A DNA stretch of 29,536 nucleotides from JBAZCI01 sp041671025 (GCA_041671025.1 JBAZCI010000014.1:1-29536), one strand, 5' to 3'. Shown: positions 19,474 to 28,530, counted from the stretch's first letter. Translations and numbers: made by a program. The notes: generated by a model not told the origin, from the letters alone.

Positions 19474-21546
19474 TTAATATGCCGATTCGAGATGGGTCCC
19501 GGTATAAAAATGTGTGAGAATAGATTCAGCGGTAGATCCATTCGTTGCGTACCCAAGCGCGCCCTTCGCCGACATTCCCACCATATGATTGCCTGACCTG
19601 GTGAGCGCGTCCGGAATGATCCCGTATGGGTCGTCAACGGACTGGAGCCATGAAAATGATCCTTGCCACACTTCCGACCAATTGCGTGTACGGCCGTCAG
19701 TTCCAGATGAGTACGGGGTAACGATGATTCCGCGGGTATTACGAATGGAGACGGCATCCGGATGTGTGAGTACTTTTCCCGCTGTAGCGATAACTGCCGC
19801 GCGCGGATCGATAGATCGGGACTCATAACCGTATCCACGGTAGACCTGGTCTGTGGTTGCATTAACGGTAAATTGTTCGGATGAATATTTTCCGCCTGCG
19901 AGATAATGCCACAGGGTGTATGAACGTTCGGCGATGGCCATTGCCTTCAAATATTCAGCAGGCAGCTCATTGGATGTTTCCGCAACGCCGCGAAGGTAGG
20001 ATTCAAGCGGGAGTTCATTGATGACCCACGTCGTGTTTGTTGATGTAACATAACGGATTTCAATGACGCCTCGAAACGTATTGTCATTGAGCAATGTATT
20101 CCAGGAAGGACGATTTTCGTATGACGTAATTTCTACAATACCGTTGTCGCCTTGCGGTGTAATGCGAATGGGACTGGACGATTGCCAGGATTCACCGGAG
20201 GAAACGCTGTATGTACCACCGGTGGAAGTGATTTGCGTAGATTCCGCTGCCGCACGTGTTGCCCGCGTTCCGCCGGAGTCGCTCACCGTATATCCGCCAG
20301 TGGATGTTATGGTAACTGGAGCAGTTGTGGTAAACAGACCAACCCGAATTACCGGTTCACCTGCCAGCGGGATAGCAGTTTCTTGTACAACAGGGTTACC
20401 GACCTGTATCAGTACGGTTATAGTGCTTCCATCGATCCAGGTAAGTCCTTCAGCGACAAGCTGAAATGTTTCGGTGTATATCCCTTCCTGTTGAGGAGCC
20501 TGGATTGCAAACCGAAATTGCGCCGTTTCACCGGGCCTGACGAACGGCTGAGTTAATTGTGCGGGTCGGTAGGCCGCTTTCCATGTCCCATGCCTGAAGA
20601 TGCTTGATCTGCCAACGGGATTGGTGACGTTGAGTGCAACAAAATTGTTACCTGACGAAAACCACGGTACGCTGCCGTCGTTACGGTAATCAACGGAAAA
20701 AGTAAGCGCTTTTCCGGGGTCGATATGTACGGTTCCCGAGGCGCTTCGTGCGGTCTCTGTCGCTTTCCAATGCTGAGGGTAAGTAGGACGCTGGCCTACG
20801 CCGATGGTAAATGTAGTTTTGCCGCCGGTAATCCAGGTCAAATGTTCCGCGACTAAATGAAATGACTCCTCGTACACGCCCGTTTCTTGCGGCGCCTGAA
20901 TGGCAAAACGAATACGGCCAACTTCCCCCGGTCTCACTTGAGACGGAGTCATGCGACCTGCGCGATAATCAGCGCCCCAGTATGAGTGACGAAAAACACT
21001 CGACCGGCCGGCGGGATTCGTGACGTTGAGCGCAATAAAGTTGGCGCCGCGATTATTCCACGTTGCCGTTCCGACATTCTTAAAATCAACCCAGAGTGTG
21101 ACCGCTTGGCCTGGGTTGATCATAACAGCGTCGGATGATCGTGCCACTTCGAGAGCTTCGTATGGTAATGCTCGTGATGCGGCAGCAATACGGACTGTAG
21201 ATTCTTGCGATCCAGCTACGCGTGCTTCCTGGAGTGGCGTGGTCTTGGCTGGTTCACGTGGCTCGGGGGCGATTGCCGCTTTGAGCGGCGCGGTACGTTC
21301 ACTGACGGCATTGTTTACCGAAGGTTCGGCGAGCGCTTGAGCGGAAGCTTCCGGCATACGAGTCGGGGCGCCGACATATCCCTGGGTAATAAACGAAGAA
21401 ATTTGTACTGACGCGCTTAAGGGTCCGGCATCTTGCCGGGCCTCTTGCTGGGACGACTGATTCGACTGCAGGAGAAAAGGAAATAACGGCATGATCATGC
21501 CGAGCATGATCGTCGCAAAGAGCGAGGGAAAAAATTTCTTTTTCAT
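19474..21546 (-). CDS. exported SpoIID-domain protein with two NBR1-like Ig domains
   Basis: A 690-residue exported protein. It has a signal peptide or anchor (about 1-28, 'MKKKFFPSLFATIMLGMIM'); a polar low-complexity stretch to about 130; two NBR1-type Ig-like domains (about 140-250 and 268-378); a serine/threonine/glycine-rich linker; and a SpoIID/LytB domain (about 485-690). The Ig domains share 'NVTNP.GRSS.FRH', 'VRPGE...RFAIQAPQ..G.Y.E.F.LVAE.LTWI' and are clear duplicates. SpoIID proteins are lytic transglycosylases acting on denuded glycan strands. The key block is 'LPLESYLRGVAETSNELPAEYLKAMAIAERSYTL', with a Glu in the catalytic region (V-A-E). Substrate contacts cannot be checked here. 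Probable role: cell-wall remodelling, with the Ig domains binding surface partners. Confidence 0.92.
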   Translation of the reverse strand: MKKKFFPSLFATIMLGMIMPLFPFLLQSNQSSQQEARQDAGPLSASVQISSFITQGYVGAPTRMPEASAQALAEPSVNNAVSERTAPLKAAIAPEPREPAKTTPLQEARVAGSQESTVRIAAASRALPYEALEVARSSDAVMINPGQAVTLWVDFKNVGTATWNNRGANFIALNVTNPAGRSSVFRHSYWGADYRAGRMTPSQVRPGEVGRIRFAIQAPQETGVYEESFHLVAEHLTWITGGKTTFTIGVGQRPTYPQHWKATETARSASGTVHIDPGKALTFSVDYRNDGSVPWFSSGNNFVALNVTNPVGRSSIFRHGTWKAAYRPAQLTQPFVRPGETAQFRFAIQAPQQEGIYTETFQLVAEGLTWIDGSTITVLIQVGNPVVQETAIPLAGEPVIRVGLFTTTAPVTITSTGGYTVSDSGGTRATRAAAESTQITSTGGTYSVSSGESWQSSSPIRITPQGDNGIVEITSYENRPSWNTLLNDNTFRGVIEIRYVTSTNTTWVINELPLESYLRGVAETSNELPAEYLKAMAIAERSYTLWHYLAGGKYSSEQFTVNATTDQVYRGYGYESRSIDPRAAVIATAGKVLTHPDAVSIRNTRGIIVTPYSSGTDGRTRNWSEVWQGSFSWLQSVDDPYGIIPDALTRSGNHMVGMSAKGALGYATNGSTAESILTHFYTGTHLESAY

Positions 21547-21570
21547 AGTATGTATATTATTTACAGGCGC

Positions 21571-21601
21571 AAAAAATCCTCGTGATAGAGAACACGACGA
21601 G
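21571..21601 (-). promoter_or_regulatory. terminator-like hairpin in the SpoIID leader (possible attenuator)
   Basis: Minus strand CTCGTCGTG (21601-21593) pairs with CACGAG (21584-21579) with bulged bases, followed by GATTTTTT. It lies 25 nt before the SpoIID ATG, so if the transcript starts upstream it could reduce read-through. An A/T-rich stretch near the ATG might instead hold a promoter downstream of it. Confidence 0.4.
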
Positions 21602-21689
21602 TAATCAAGATGCGTCTGTAAGATGGTGTTGTTTTTTTGTTACAAAGAACAATTATTTTCTATATACATCATAGCATGAAAATTGCATT

Positions 21690-21721
21690 TTGTCAATTCC
21701 TGACATACAATATGGTATATA
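21690..21721 (+). promoter_or_regulatory. promoter of the surface-polysaccharide operon
   Basis: TTGTCA (21690-21695) and TATATA (21716-21721) preceded by TGG, an extended -10; the spacer of 20 nt is long. The leader to the ATG at 21749 is about 20 nt and has no Shine-Dalgarno. Confidence 0.5.
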
Positions 21722-21748
21722 CTTCGCTTTACCTATTGATCACCCGTC

Positions 21749-23176
21749 ATGTCTCTTACGCGAAAGATTGCGCACAATACATTTGTTCAGATCATCGGAA
21801 AAGCCGTTTCGACTGCGATAGGTCTTGTGGTCATCGGCATGCTGACGCGGTATCTTGCCGAGGAAGGATTTGGGCAGTACTACACGATCATGACGTATCT
21901 GCAATTTTTCGGCGTGATCGTTGATTTCGGTCTGTATGTCATTTTGGTGAAAAAAATATCTGAGCCCGGCGTTGACGAGTCACGCGCAGTTTCAAATGTA
22001 TTCACCATGCGCTGTCTGTCCGCAGTGGTTTTTCTGGGCGTGGCCCCGTTACTTGCACTCGCACTTCCCTATCCGCATGTTGTCAAAGTCGGCATCGCGG
22101 TAACCACGATATCTATCTTCGCGGTGACGCTTGTACAGACGCTCTCCGGAATTTTTCAACGGCATTTACGTATGCATCTGGTGTCCATTGCAGAAGTCGC
22201 CGGACGTATCGTACTTGCCGTAGCGACGTGGTGGGTGATTGCGCAGGATAAAGATTTGCTCTGGATCATGGCCGCTGTAGTCGCAGGTAGCATTGCAAAT
22301 GTCGGGCTTCTCTATGGTTTTGCAAGGCGTATCGTACCCATCATGTTTCGATTTGATTTTGCGTATTGGAGGGACATCATCAGAGAAGCATGGCCCATTG
22401 CGGTTTCTATCGTATTCAACCTGGTGTATTTAAAATCGGGGATATTAATCTTGTCATTGATGAAAACGTCCGCCGATGTAGGGGTATTCGGCTCAAGCAA
22501 TAAAGTATTAGAGGTGCTGGTGACGTTCCCGGCGATGTTTGCCGGACTCATTCTGCCTTTGTTGGCGTCAGCCTGGGTATCGGGCGACCGTGTGCGGTTT
22601 CAATTTGTGGTTCAGCGATCGTTTGATTTCCTGGTGATGATCGCTTTGCCGTTGCTTGGAGGCGTGTTGATCGTGGCACAGCCGGTTATGCAGCTGGTGA
22701 CGGGCGAAGGATTCGTTGATGCGGGAAAAATTCTTCAGATTTTGATTGTCGCGACGTCTATTATTTTTATCGGCAATCTGTTCGGTATCGCCGTGCTAGC
22801 GGTGAACCGTCAACGTACGATGATGTGGCTCTACTGCGTTGTTGCCACAGTGTCGCTTGCCGGCAACTTACTATTGATACCGCGTTTTTCCTATTTTGGT
22901 GCAGCGTGGATGAACCTCATTTCAGAATTGCTGATCACGTCATTTGCCATGTGGCTCGTCATACGAACAACGCATATACGGATTTCAATGACCGTTGCGG
23001 GCAAAGTATTTTTGGCAACAGCCGTTATGGCGATTACACTGAGTGTATTGGATAATGTGCATGTTATCTGGCTTGCGTGTATAGGCGCAGGAGTATATGT
23101 TGCCGTGCTGTATCTGATAAAAGGCATTGACAAGCGTATGATTCAGGAGGTCATGCGACTCCGAGGCACCTCATGA
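21749..23176 (+). CDS. polysaccharide flippase (Wzx/MurJ-type MOP superfamily)
   Basis: A 475-residue polytopic membrane protein of the oligosaccharide flippase group, expected to move lipid-linked glycan repeat units across the membrane. The start has the family look: 'RKIAHNTFVQIIGKAVSTAIGLVVIGMLTRYLAEEGFGQYYTIMTYLQFFGVIVDFGL', i.e. a first helix with Gln/Gly, then L-T-R-Y-L-x-x-x-G-x-G. About 12-14 hydrophobic segments follow to the C terminus. It heads a run of genes with overlapping ends: its TGA overlaps the ATG of the peptidase gene (23173-23176). The two O-antigen-ligase-like genes and the glycosyltransferase in the same run support surface glycan export. Which glycan is unknown. Confidence 0.92.
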   Translation: MSLTRKIAHNTFVQIIGKAVSTAIGLVVIGMLTRYLAEEGFGQYYTIMTYLQFFGVIVDFGLYVILVKKISEPGVDESRAVSNVFTMRCLSAVVFLGVAPLLALALPYPHVVKVGIAVTTISIFAVTLVQTLSGIFQRHLRMHLVSIAEVAGRIVLAVATWWVIAQDKDLLWIMAAVVAGSIANVGLLYGFARRIVPIMFRFDFAYWRDIIREAWPIAVSIVFNLVYLKSGILILSLMKTSADVGVFGSSNKVLEVLVTFPAMFAGLILPLLASAWVSGDRVRFQFVVQRSFDFLVMIALPLLGGVLIVAQPVMQLVTGEGFVDAGKILQILIVATSIIFIGNLFGIAVLAVNRQRTMMWLYCVVATVSLAGNLLLIPRFSYFGAAWMNLISELLITSFAMWLVIRTTHIRISMTVAGKVFLATAVMAITLSVLDNVHVIWLACIGAGVYVAVLYLIKGIDKRMIQEVMRLRGTS

Positions 23177-23862
23177 CTTTGTCACAGCAACGGGCCATAG
23201 CAAAAGCACTTCCGGTCATACGCAGAGTATATGCGCGGATAAAAAAAGAAATCCATCCGGGGATATCGGAGAGGGAAATTGCCGAGCGTATCCGCCAGCT
23301 TCTTGAGCGGGATGGCTTTGCTCGATTATCATTTCCAATCATTGTAGCCGCCGGCCCACATGCATATGACCTGCACCACACACCATGCTCGCGAAAGGTC
23401 CGACGTGGAGATATGATCGTCATTGATTTCGGCGTACGGTCGGACGGATGGTGTACTGATACGACGCGTACATTTTTTGTCGGCAAACCGTCGGCGTACT
23501 ATGCGCGCAGGTATCACCTCGTTTATTCAGCGTGTCAAAAAGCTTTGCACGTGGTGCGCACCGGCGCGCTCTGTTCACATGTTGATGCAGCCGCTCGAAC
23601 GCTTCTGACGGTAAACGGGTACGGGCTTGCGTTTCGTCATACAACCGGTCACGGGGTGGGAACGCGTATTCATCAGAAACCCCGGATAGGCCCCAACAGC
23701 CGGGAGTTGCTACAAAAGGGTTCGGTTGTTACTATTGAGCCGGGAATATATGTCCGTGGATGGGGCGGCATTCGCATAGAAGACATGATTCGGGTAGACG
23801 CGACTGCGGGCACGGTTCTTACTGCGCGTATTCCCAAGGATTTACGCGCTATGACCATCTAA
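23173..23862 (+). CDS. M24 family metallopeptidase (Xaa-Pro aminopeptidase-like catalytic domain)
   Basis: A 229-residue stand-alone 'pita-bread' domain. All five metal ligands are in place: Asp85 (VIDFG), Asp96 (CTDTTRTF), His160 (TTGHGVG), Glu189 (TIEPGIY) and Glu203 (RIEDM). 'HHTP' (68-71) and 'IHQKP' (166-170) supply the substrate histidines. It lacks the N-terminal domain of full-length Xaa-Pro peptidases, so its size resembles methionine aminopeptidase, but the sequence pattern is of the prolidase side. It overlaps the flippase stop by 4 nt and is followed by the glycosyltransferase after 4 nt. A peptidase inside a glycan operon is unusual and is probably only co-expression. Confidence 0.9.
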   Translation: MTLSQQRAIAKALPVIRRVYARIKKEIHPGISEREIAERIRQLLERDGFARLSFPIIVAAGPHAYDLHHTPCSRKVRRGDMIVIDFGVRSDGWCTDTTRTFFVGKPSAYYARRYHLVYSACQKALHVVRTGALCSHVDAAARTLLTVNGYGLAFRHTTGHGVGTRIHQKPRIGPNSRELLQKGSVVTIEPGIYVRGWGGIRIEDMIRVDATAGTVLTARIPKDLRAMTI

Positions 23863-23866
23863 TACT

Positions 23867-24997
23867 ATGTCATCGTTACTTATACTCAAATTTCCCCTTT
23901 CATCCCGGTTTGGCGGGGGGGAAAAACACACGCTTGATTTAGTGAGCGCCCTCAAGGAGCGTGGGTATGCCGTACACCTGGTTTCATCCTGCCGTGTTCT
24001 TGTACAGGAATTTCGACGTCGACGATGGGCGGCACATCGGGTATGGGCGGGTATTGAACCGGTGACAGCCGGGGCAATTCTCGTCTTTCCGTTTTTTGTC
24101 CCTTTTCTCCTATTATTTTTTATTCCGCTTCTCCTGTATTACCGGATTGTTCGCCGGGTGAAGGTGGTGTATTGTCTGTCTTTAACAGAAAAGGTGCTCG
24201 TCCCTCTGATTGCCCGTTGCTTGGGTATGCGCGTTGTTTTCATGGAACACCGGCTGATCGAGCGCTGGCTGACCAGGAATCCTTTGCGCGTACTGTATGC
24301 TCTCCAGGCAAAGGTTGCAACCACAGTCACGATTTCCCGCGCGGTCGCTGACCAACTTATACACATCGGTGTGCCGGAAAAGCGCCTTCGTATCATTCCT
24401 ATCGGCATTGATATCCGTCCGTTTCCATGGCCCCGCGTTCATCAAGACCGTCACGGAGCATTTATTATCGGTACAGTGGCAGGGTTGGAACAGGGAACAG
24501 GAATAGCGCATCTTTTGAAGGCAATGGTGGAATTGCGGGAACACATCTCGTCGCTTCGTTTGCTCGTTGTAGGTAACGGCCCGGAGCGAAAAAATCTCAT
24601 GTGGCTTTCGTCGCGGCTGGGATTGGAGCAGGTTGTTCAATGGGTGGGATTTCAGCGCGAGGCACAACGATGGTACAATCACTTCGATGTATTTGTTCTT
24701 CCCTCGGTGAAGCCGGAATCATTCGGCATCGTTGTCATTGAGGCGATGGCGGCAGGCGTTCCCGTTATTGCAACAAAACACGGCGGGGTAGTTGAGATTA
24801 TTGAAGACGGAAAAACCGGCTATTTGGTTCCTCCGCGAAATGCACATGAAATTGCAGAAAAGGTATTATATCTCTACTATCACCGCGAACGAGTCGCCGA
24901 GTTTTCACAAGCCGGTCGGAGAGTTGTCGAGGAGCGGTTCAGACACGACGCGATGATCAGGTCGTTTATCAAATTATTTGAAGACATGCTCCAATGA
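23867..24997 (+). CDS. GT4-type glycosyltransferase
   Basis: A 376-residue GT-B fold retaining glycosyltransferase (family 4 style) that uses a nucleotide sugar to extend a glycan at the inner face of the membrane. Seen: N-terminal 'FGGGEKHTLDLVSALKERGYAVHLV' (G-G-x-x-x-x-x-x-L), a hydrophobic stretch at about 68-93 that could bind the membrane, 'VTISRAVADQL' in the middle hinge, 'LLVVGNGPERKNL', 'VQWVGFQREAQRWYNHFDVFVLPS' and the nucleotide-binding E-x7-E in 'PESFGIVVIEAMAAGVPVIAT'. Its TGA overlaps the next ATG (24994-24997). Sugar specificity cannot be read from the sequence. Confidence 0.94.
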   Translation: MSSLLILKFPLSSRFGGGEKHTLDLVSALKERGYAVHLVSSCRVLVQEFRRRRWAAHRVWAGIEPVTAGAILVFPFFVPFLLLFFIPLLLYYRIVRRVKVVYCLSLTEKVLVPLIARCLGMRVVFMEHRLIERWLTRNPLRVLYALQAKVATTVTISRAVADQLIHIGVPEKRLRIIPIGIDIRPFPWPRVHQDRHGAFIIGTVAGLEQGTGIAHLLKAMVELREHISSLRLLVVGNGPERKNLMWLSSRLGLEQVVQWVGFQREAQRWYNHFDVFVLPSVKPESFGIVVIEAMAAGVPVIATKHGGVVEIIEDGKTGYLVPPRNAHEIAEKVLYLYYHRERVAEFSQAGRRVVEERFRHDAMIRSFIKLFEDMLQ

Positions 24998-26439
24998 GTA
25001 TTTCGCTGACGAGACACATATCCTTACTCCCGTTCTGGGCGTGGGCAGCAATAGGTGCGGGAGCGATCTTGTTTCTCGCACTGGCACTGGTTATTTCACC
25101 GCTAGTTGCGCTCGGAGTTTTCATTCTGCTGGGTGTGGCCGGGGTGATTATGCGGTCCCCATTTATAGGACTTTTGCTATTGGTCGCTTCATTGCCACTG
25201 GAGCGTATCGGCGCCTATGAGGTACAGGGCATGACACTACGGATGAGCCAAGTGTTGCTCGTACTCATCACTATTTCGATGGGTATTCGTTTGATGGGCT
25301 CGCGATTAAAAACACCGGTACGGTATCCTGTAACGGCGATTCTTGGTGTGTATATGCTTGTGGCTATTGTGTCGCTTGTTAATTCGGCGAATATCGATCG
25401 ATCAATCACGATTCTTGTTTTTACCCTCTTTACCATGCTCCTGACGTGGATGGTACCCGCGATTGTTACGTCTGAACATCGTGTGCGCATTGTAGTCGTC
25501 ACATTGCTCGTAACCGCCGGAGTCGTCAGCGTGTTCGGCCTGTATCAATTTTTTGGTGACATGATCGGATTGCCACAGAGTATGACCGGACTCCGAGACC
25601 TGTATACAAAGAATGTATTAGGATTCCCACGCATTCAGTCTACCGCCTATGAACCGTTGTATTTTGCGAATTATTTGTTGTTTGCGCTCAGCGCAGGACT
25701 TTGTTTTTTGCTGGGAAAAATAAAATTAATCCCTGTCTCGTGGCTCGTCACGTTTTTGCTCATTGGATGCGTAAGTTTTGTACTCACCGTGTCTCGCGGC
25801 GCGTATTTGGGACTCGTGGGAGCGTTAGGTATTATTGCAGTTTATTATTTCAAGCGAGTGTTTACCCTGCGTAATATTGTATTGATCCCGATTATTGTAG
25901 TTGCGGTGTGGTGGATCGTCGTTAAAACACTAGGATTTGGAGGGGATGCCTTTACACTTGATAAATTTACCGGGCATGTCCAGGGCGTATTTTTGGGTGC
26001 ATCGTATGATGAGCGCGTGGCGACGTTCGAATTAGCCAGAATCGCGTGGCACGAGCATCCGTTCATTGGCATCGGCGTAGGGTCATTTGGTCCCTACACG
26101 GCGCCTCATCCATATGTTCAGCCGAAGGATGGGTGGAAGATCGTTAATAATGAATATGTGGAGGTGCTTGCAGAAACAGGCATCTTGGGTGTCGCCGCTT
26201 TAGCGCTATTTTTTTCGACAATCATGATTCGATCAGTACTGACCATCAGGCGTACATCATCAGAGCTTATACGCACGGTGATGATCGCTGCACTTGCCGC
26301 ACTTGTCGGTTCGCTCATCCAGTATCTGACCTTCTCAACTTTGTATATTATGCATATTTGGTTTTTGGTCGGGATGAATATTGCGCTCCAGGCTGTCGGG
26401 TATTTTAATGCTCGCGTCTCAACATACAACTCGCTATGA
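24994..26439 (+). CDS. O-antigen ligase/polymerase-like membrane protein (Wzy_C type), first of two
   Basis: A 481-residue polytopic protein with about 11-12 hydrophobic segments. It shows the signature of O-antigen ligase domain proteins (PF04932): a hydrophobic core with 'VSRGAYLGLVGA', a large polar loop, then 'AWHEHPFIGIGVGSFGPY' and 'NNEYVEVLAETGILGVAALALFF'. Such proteins transfer or polymerise lipid-linked glycans at the outer face of the membrane. The gene overlaps both neighbours by 4 nt (ATGA at 24994 and at 26436). WaaL versus Wzy cannot be decided from the sequence; because lipid A is not expected in this type of cell, a polymerase or a glycan-to-protein ligase is more likely (inference). 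Confidence 0.88.
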   Translation: MSISLTRHISLLPFWAWAAIGAGAILFLALALVISPLVALGVFILLGVAGVIMRSPFIGLLLLVASLPLERIGAYEVQGMTLRMSQVLLVLITISMGIRLMGSRLKTPVRYPVTAILGVYMLVAIVSLVNSANIDRSITILVFTLFTMLLTWMVPAIVTSEHRVRIVVVTLLVTAGVVSVFGLYQFFGDMIGLPQSMTGLRDLYTKNVLGFPRIQSTAYEPLYFANYLLFALSAGLCFLLGKIKLIPVSWLVTFLLIGCVSFVLTVSRGAYLGLVGALGIIAVYYFKRVFTLRNIVLIPIIVVAVWWIVVKTLGFGGDAFTLDKFTGHVQGVFLGASYDERVATFELARIAWHEHPFIGIGVGSFGPYTAPHPYVQPKDGWKIVNNEYVEVLAETGILGVAALALFFSTIMIRSVLTIRRTSSELIRTVMIAALAALVGSLIQYLTFSTLYIMHIWFLVGMNIALQAVGYFNARVSTYNSL

Positions 26440-27722
26440 ACCCCTGGCTTCATCTCGGAGCATTCATCATCTTGTATCTGTGGCTGGCGTGGCGGAGGCT
26501 AGACATCGCCATTGCACTACTGCTGTTTTTATTGCCCGCGTATCAATTCCGTTTTACCCTGTTTATCCCTTCAACGTATCTTGAAGTGATGATTGTCATC
26601 TGTCTTGCGGTATGGGCTGTTCAGATAACTGTGCGGCATCAGTGGCGCGAAACTCGGTGGCCGTGGCGCTGGCTGATATGTGCATTTGCGGTAGCCGGGG
26701 CTGTTGCCGTCGCGGTCTCCCCAAATATCCGCAACGCGCTCGGTTTATACAAAGCATATGTTATCGAGCCGGTGCTGTTTTTCATCGTTGTTGTGAATGT
26801 CATGAAAACACCGGCGCATTGGAAAAAGATATTTTTTGCCCTTGGCTCGTCCGTCGTGATTATTGGTTTAGCGGCACTTTTTCAGCAGGCGGACATATTG
26901 CCGGGCGCAGGTTCATATCTGCTCGAACATCCGCCCCGCTCTACATCGCTTTTTGAATTTCCAACGGCAGTGGGCAAGTATGTCGCGCCAATCTTGGCAG
27001 TGTTTCTAAGCTTGCTTTTGGTAAAAACAAAGTCGGTTGGGCGCGGGATGTGGCATTCAGGAAATGTGATGTATATCGGCGTCATCGGTTTTGGAATCAT
27101 GGCGCTTATGCTTTCTGTTTCACGTGGAGCACTGATTGGTGTCGGCGCGGCGCTGGTGTTTGTCAGTTTCTTTTCCAGATGGAGAAAATGGCTACTCATT
27201 GGCATCGCATCAATTGCCGTTCTGTGCCTGGTCATTCCCGTAACTCGTCACGAACTCGTATCAATTGTAAACATCCAGGACACCTCTGCGGATGTTCACG
27301 TGGTGATGTGGAAAGGGACTCTGCGCATGATAGCCGACCGACCGATTTTTGGAGCAGGACTGGCCGGTTTCCCGGAACTATATGAACAGTACAAGGAAGC
27401 GTCGCACGTTGAGTTTTTCCCAAATCCCGACCATTTGTTTTTAACGCTCTGGGTTGAGATGGGATTGCTGGGTCTCGCGGTATTTTTATGGATTATCGTG
27501 AAATGGTTGAGAACAGGAGTGTTCGTAGTGAAGTCGCAGTACGCCGAATACCGGCCATACGCTGTTGGAGTCATGGCTGCATTGGTAGCCGTTATTACTC
27601 ATGGATTTTTCGATACGCCGTATTTCAAAAATGATCTCGCGGTCATGTTTTGGGCGTTGGCGGCAGTATTGGTAGCGATGCGATTCTCGGTAGAACCGCC
27701 ACGGAGTAAGGAAATAGAGTAG
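26436..27722 (+). CDS. O-antigen ligase/polymerase-like membrane protein (Wzy_C type), second of two
   Basis: A 428-residue polytopic protein, related in layout to its upstream neighbour: 'SVSRGALIGVGAALVF', then 'MIADRPIFGAGLAGFPELYEQY' and 'NPDHLFLTLWVEMGLLGLAVFLW', the conserved end block of PF04932. It begins inside the stop of the previous gene (ATGA). Two such proteins side by side suggest division of labour, for example chain polymerisation and ligation to an acceptor, but the sequence does not say which does what. No terminator with a plus-strand orientation is clear after it; the hairpin at 27775-27808 faces the other way, though an A/T-rich run 27760-27783 is present. Confidence 0.88.
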   Translation: MNPWLHLGAFIILYLWLAWRRLDIAIALLLFLLPAYQFRFTLFIPSTYLEVMIVICLAVWAVQITVRHQWRETRWPWRWLICAFAVAGAVAVAVSPNIRNALGLYKAYVIEPVLFFIVVVNVMKTPAHWKKIFFALGSSVVIIGLAALFQQADILPGAGSYLLEHPPRSTSLFEFPTAVGKYVAPILAVFLSLLLVKTKSVGRGMWHSGNVMYIGVIGFGIMALMLSVSRGALIGVGAALVFVSFFSRWRKWLLIGIASIAVLCLVIPVTRHELVSIVNIQDTSADVHVVMWKGTLRMIADRPIFGAGLAGFPELYEQYKEASHVEFFPNPDHLFLTLWVEMGLLGLAVFLWIIVKWLRTGVFVVKSQYAEYRPYAVGVMAALVAVITHGFFDTPYFKNDLAVMFWALAAVLVAMRFSVEPPRSKEIE

Positions 27723-27774
27723 ATTTTGGTCGTGAACGCACAGTTTTGTAGTGGTGTGGAGTTTTTTTATTGAA

Positions 27775-27808
27775 ATAAAAAAATCCTCAGTTGCTATGCA
27801 GCTTGAGG
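27775..27808 (-). terminator. purN terminator
   Basis: Minus strand CCTCAAGCTGC (27808-27798) pairs imperfectly with GCAACTGAGG (27794-27785), followed by ATTTTTTT (27784-27777). The hairpin contains the purN stop codon. Confidence 0.75.
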
Positions 27809-28450
27809 AAGGAATTGATATCCCTCGGGGACGATGAGAGTGTCATTTTCCATGCGGATATGCCCGTGGAGCACTAAGTTGGTGATATATGACTGCCAGG
27901 CGTGTTCAATCTTATTAACGCGCTTTTGCAATGTTTCAGCAGTGTCGTCATCACGAATGAGAATGCGATATTCGAAGAATATCCTTCCCTTGTCGTATTC
28001 GGCATTCACGAAATGCATCGTGACCGCTGTATACGTAATTTCGCCTCGCTTGTACGCAGCAATCGTGGCCTCGTGAACATGATGGCCGTACATTTTGTGT
28101 CCGCCGAATTTTGGCAAAAGTCCCGGATGAATATTCATGATCGGAATATTTCCGATACATTCTTTTGGAATGAGCTTCAGCCATCCTGACAGGCAAATGA
28201 GATCCGGATGATATTCATCAATGACGCGCTGATACGTCTCCGCATCGTACGGTGCCGGCATATACACAAAGGGTATGCCGAGCTTATCAGCTTTTGTACG
28301 TACGCCGCCATGCTCGTGGTTGGACACCACTACGGCAACTTCTGCATTGAGGATGCCCGTATGGGTATTTTCTTCAAGTTCTTGAAAACCCGAACCCCCG
28401 TCATCTGCTCCCGGTCCACCGGATGCAAATACTACTATTTTTCTTTTCAT
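27794..28450 (-). CDS. purN: phosphoribosylglycinamide formyltransferase PurN
   Basis: PurN transfers a formyl group from 10-formyltetrahydrofolate to GAR, step three of de novo purine synthesis. Counting from the ATG (218 residues), the catalytic Asn and His are in 'IMNIHPGLLPKFGGHKMYG' (Asn106, His108) and the catalytic Asp is in 'TAVTMHFVNAEYDKGRIFF' (Asp153). Odd: the substrate phosphate loop near the N terminus, usually a short G-x-G-S-N, reads 'ASGGPGADDGGSGFQEL', about eight residues longer. TAAGGAGGTG on the minus strand (28468-28459) is 9-10 nt from this ATG and 6-7 nt from a TTG one codon earlier, so the first residue is uncertain by one. It stands alone, with its own terminator. 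Confidence 0.92.
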   Translation of the reverse strand: MKRKIVVFASGGPGADDGGSGFQELEENTHTGILNAEVAVVVSNHEHGGVRTKADKLGIPFVYMPAPYDAETYQRVIDEYHPDLICLSGWLKLIPKECIGNIPIMNIHPGLLPKFGGHKMYGHHVHEATIAAYKRGEITYTAVTMHFVNAEYDKGRIFFEYRILIRDDDTAETLQKRVNKIEHAWQSYITNLVLHGHIRMENDTLIVPEGYQFLPQAA

Positions 28451-28530
28451 CAAAAGAACACCTCCTTACTTTTTCAGTCAATGCGAATTTATCATGAGGG
28501 AATTGATTTGTAAAGAACATCATGAAAGAC

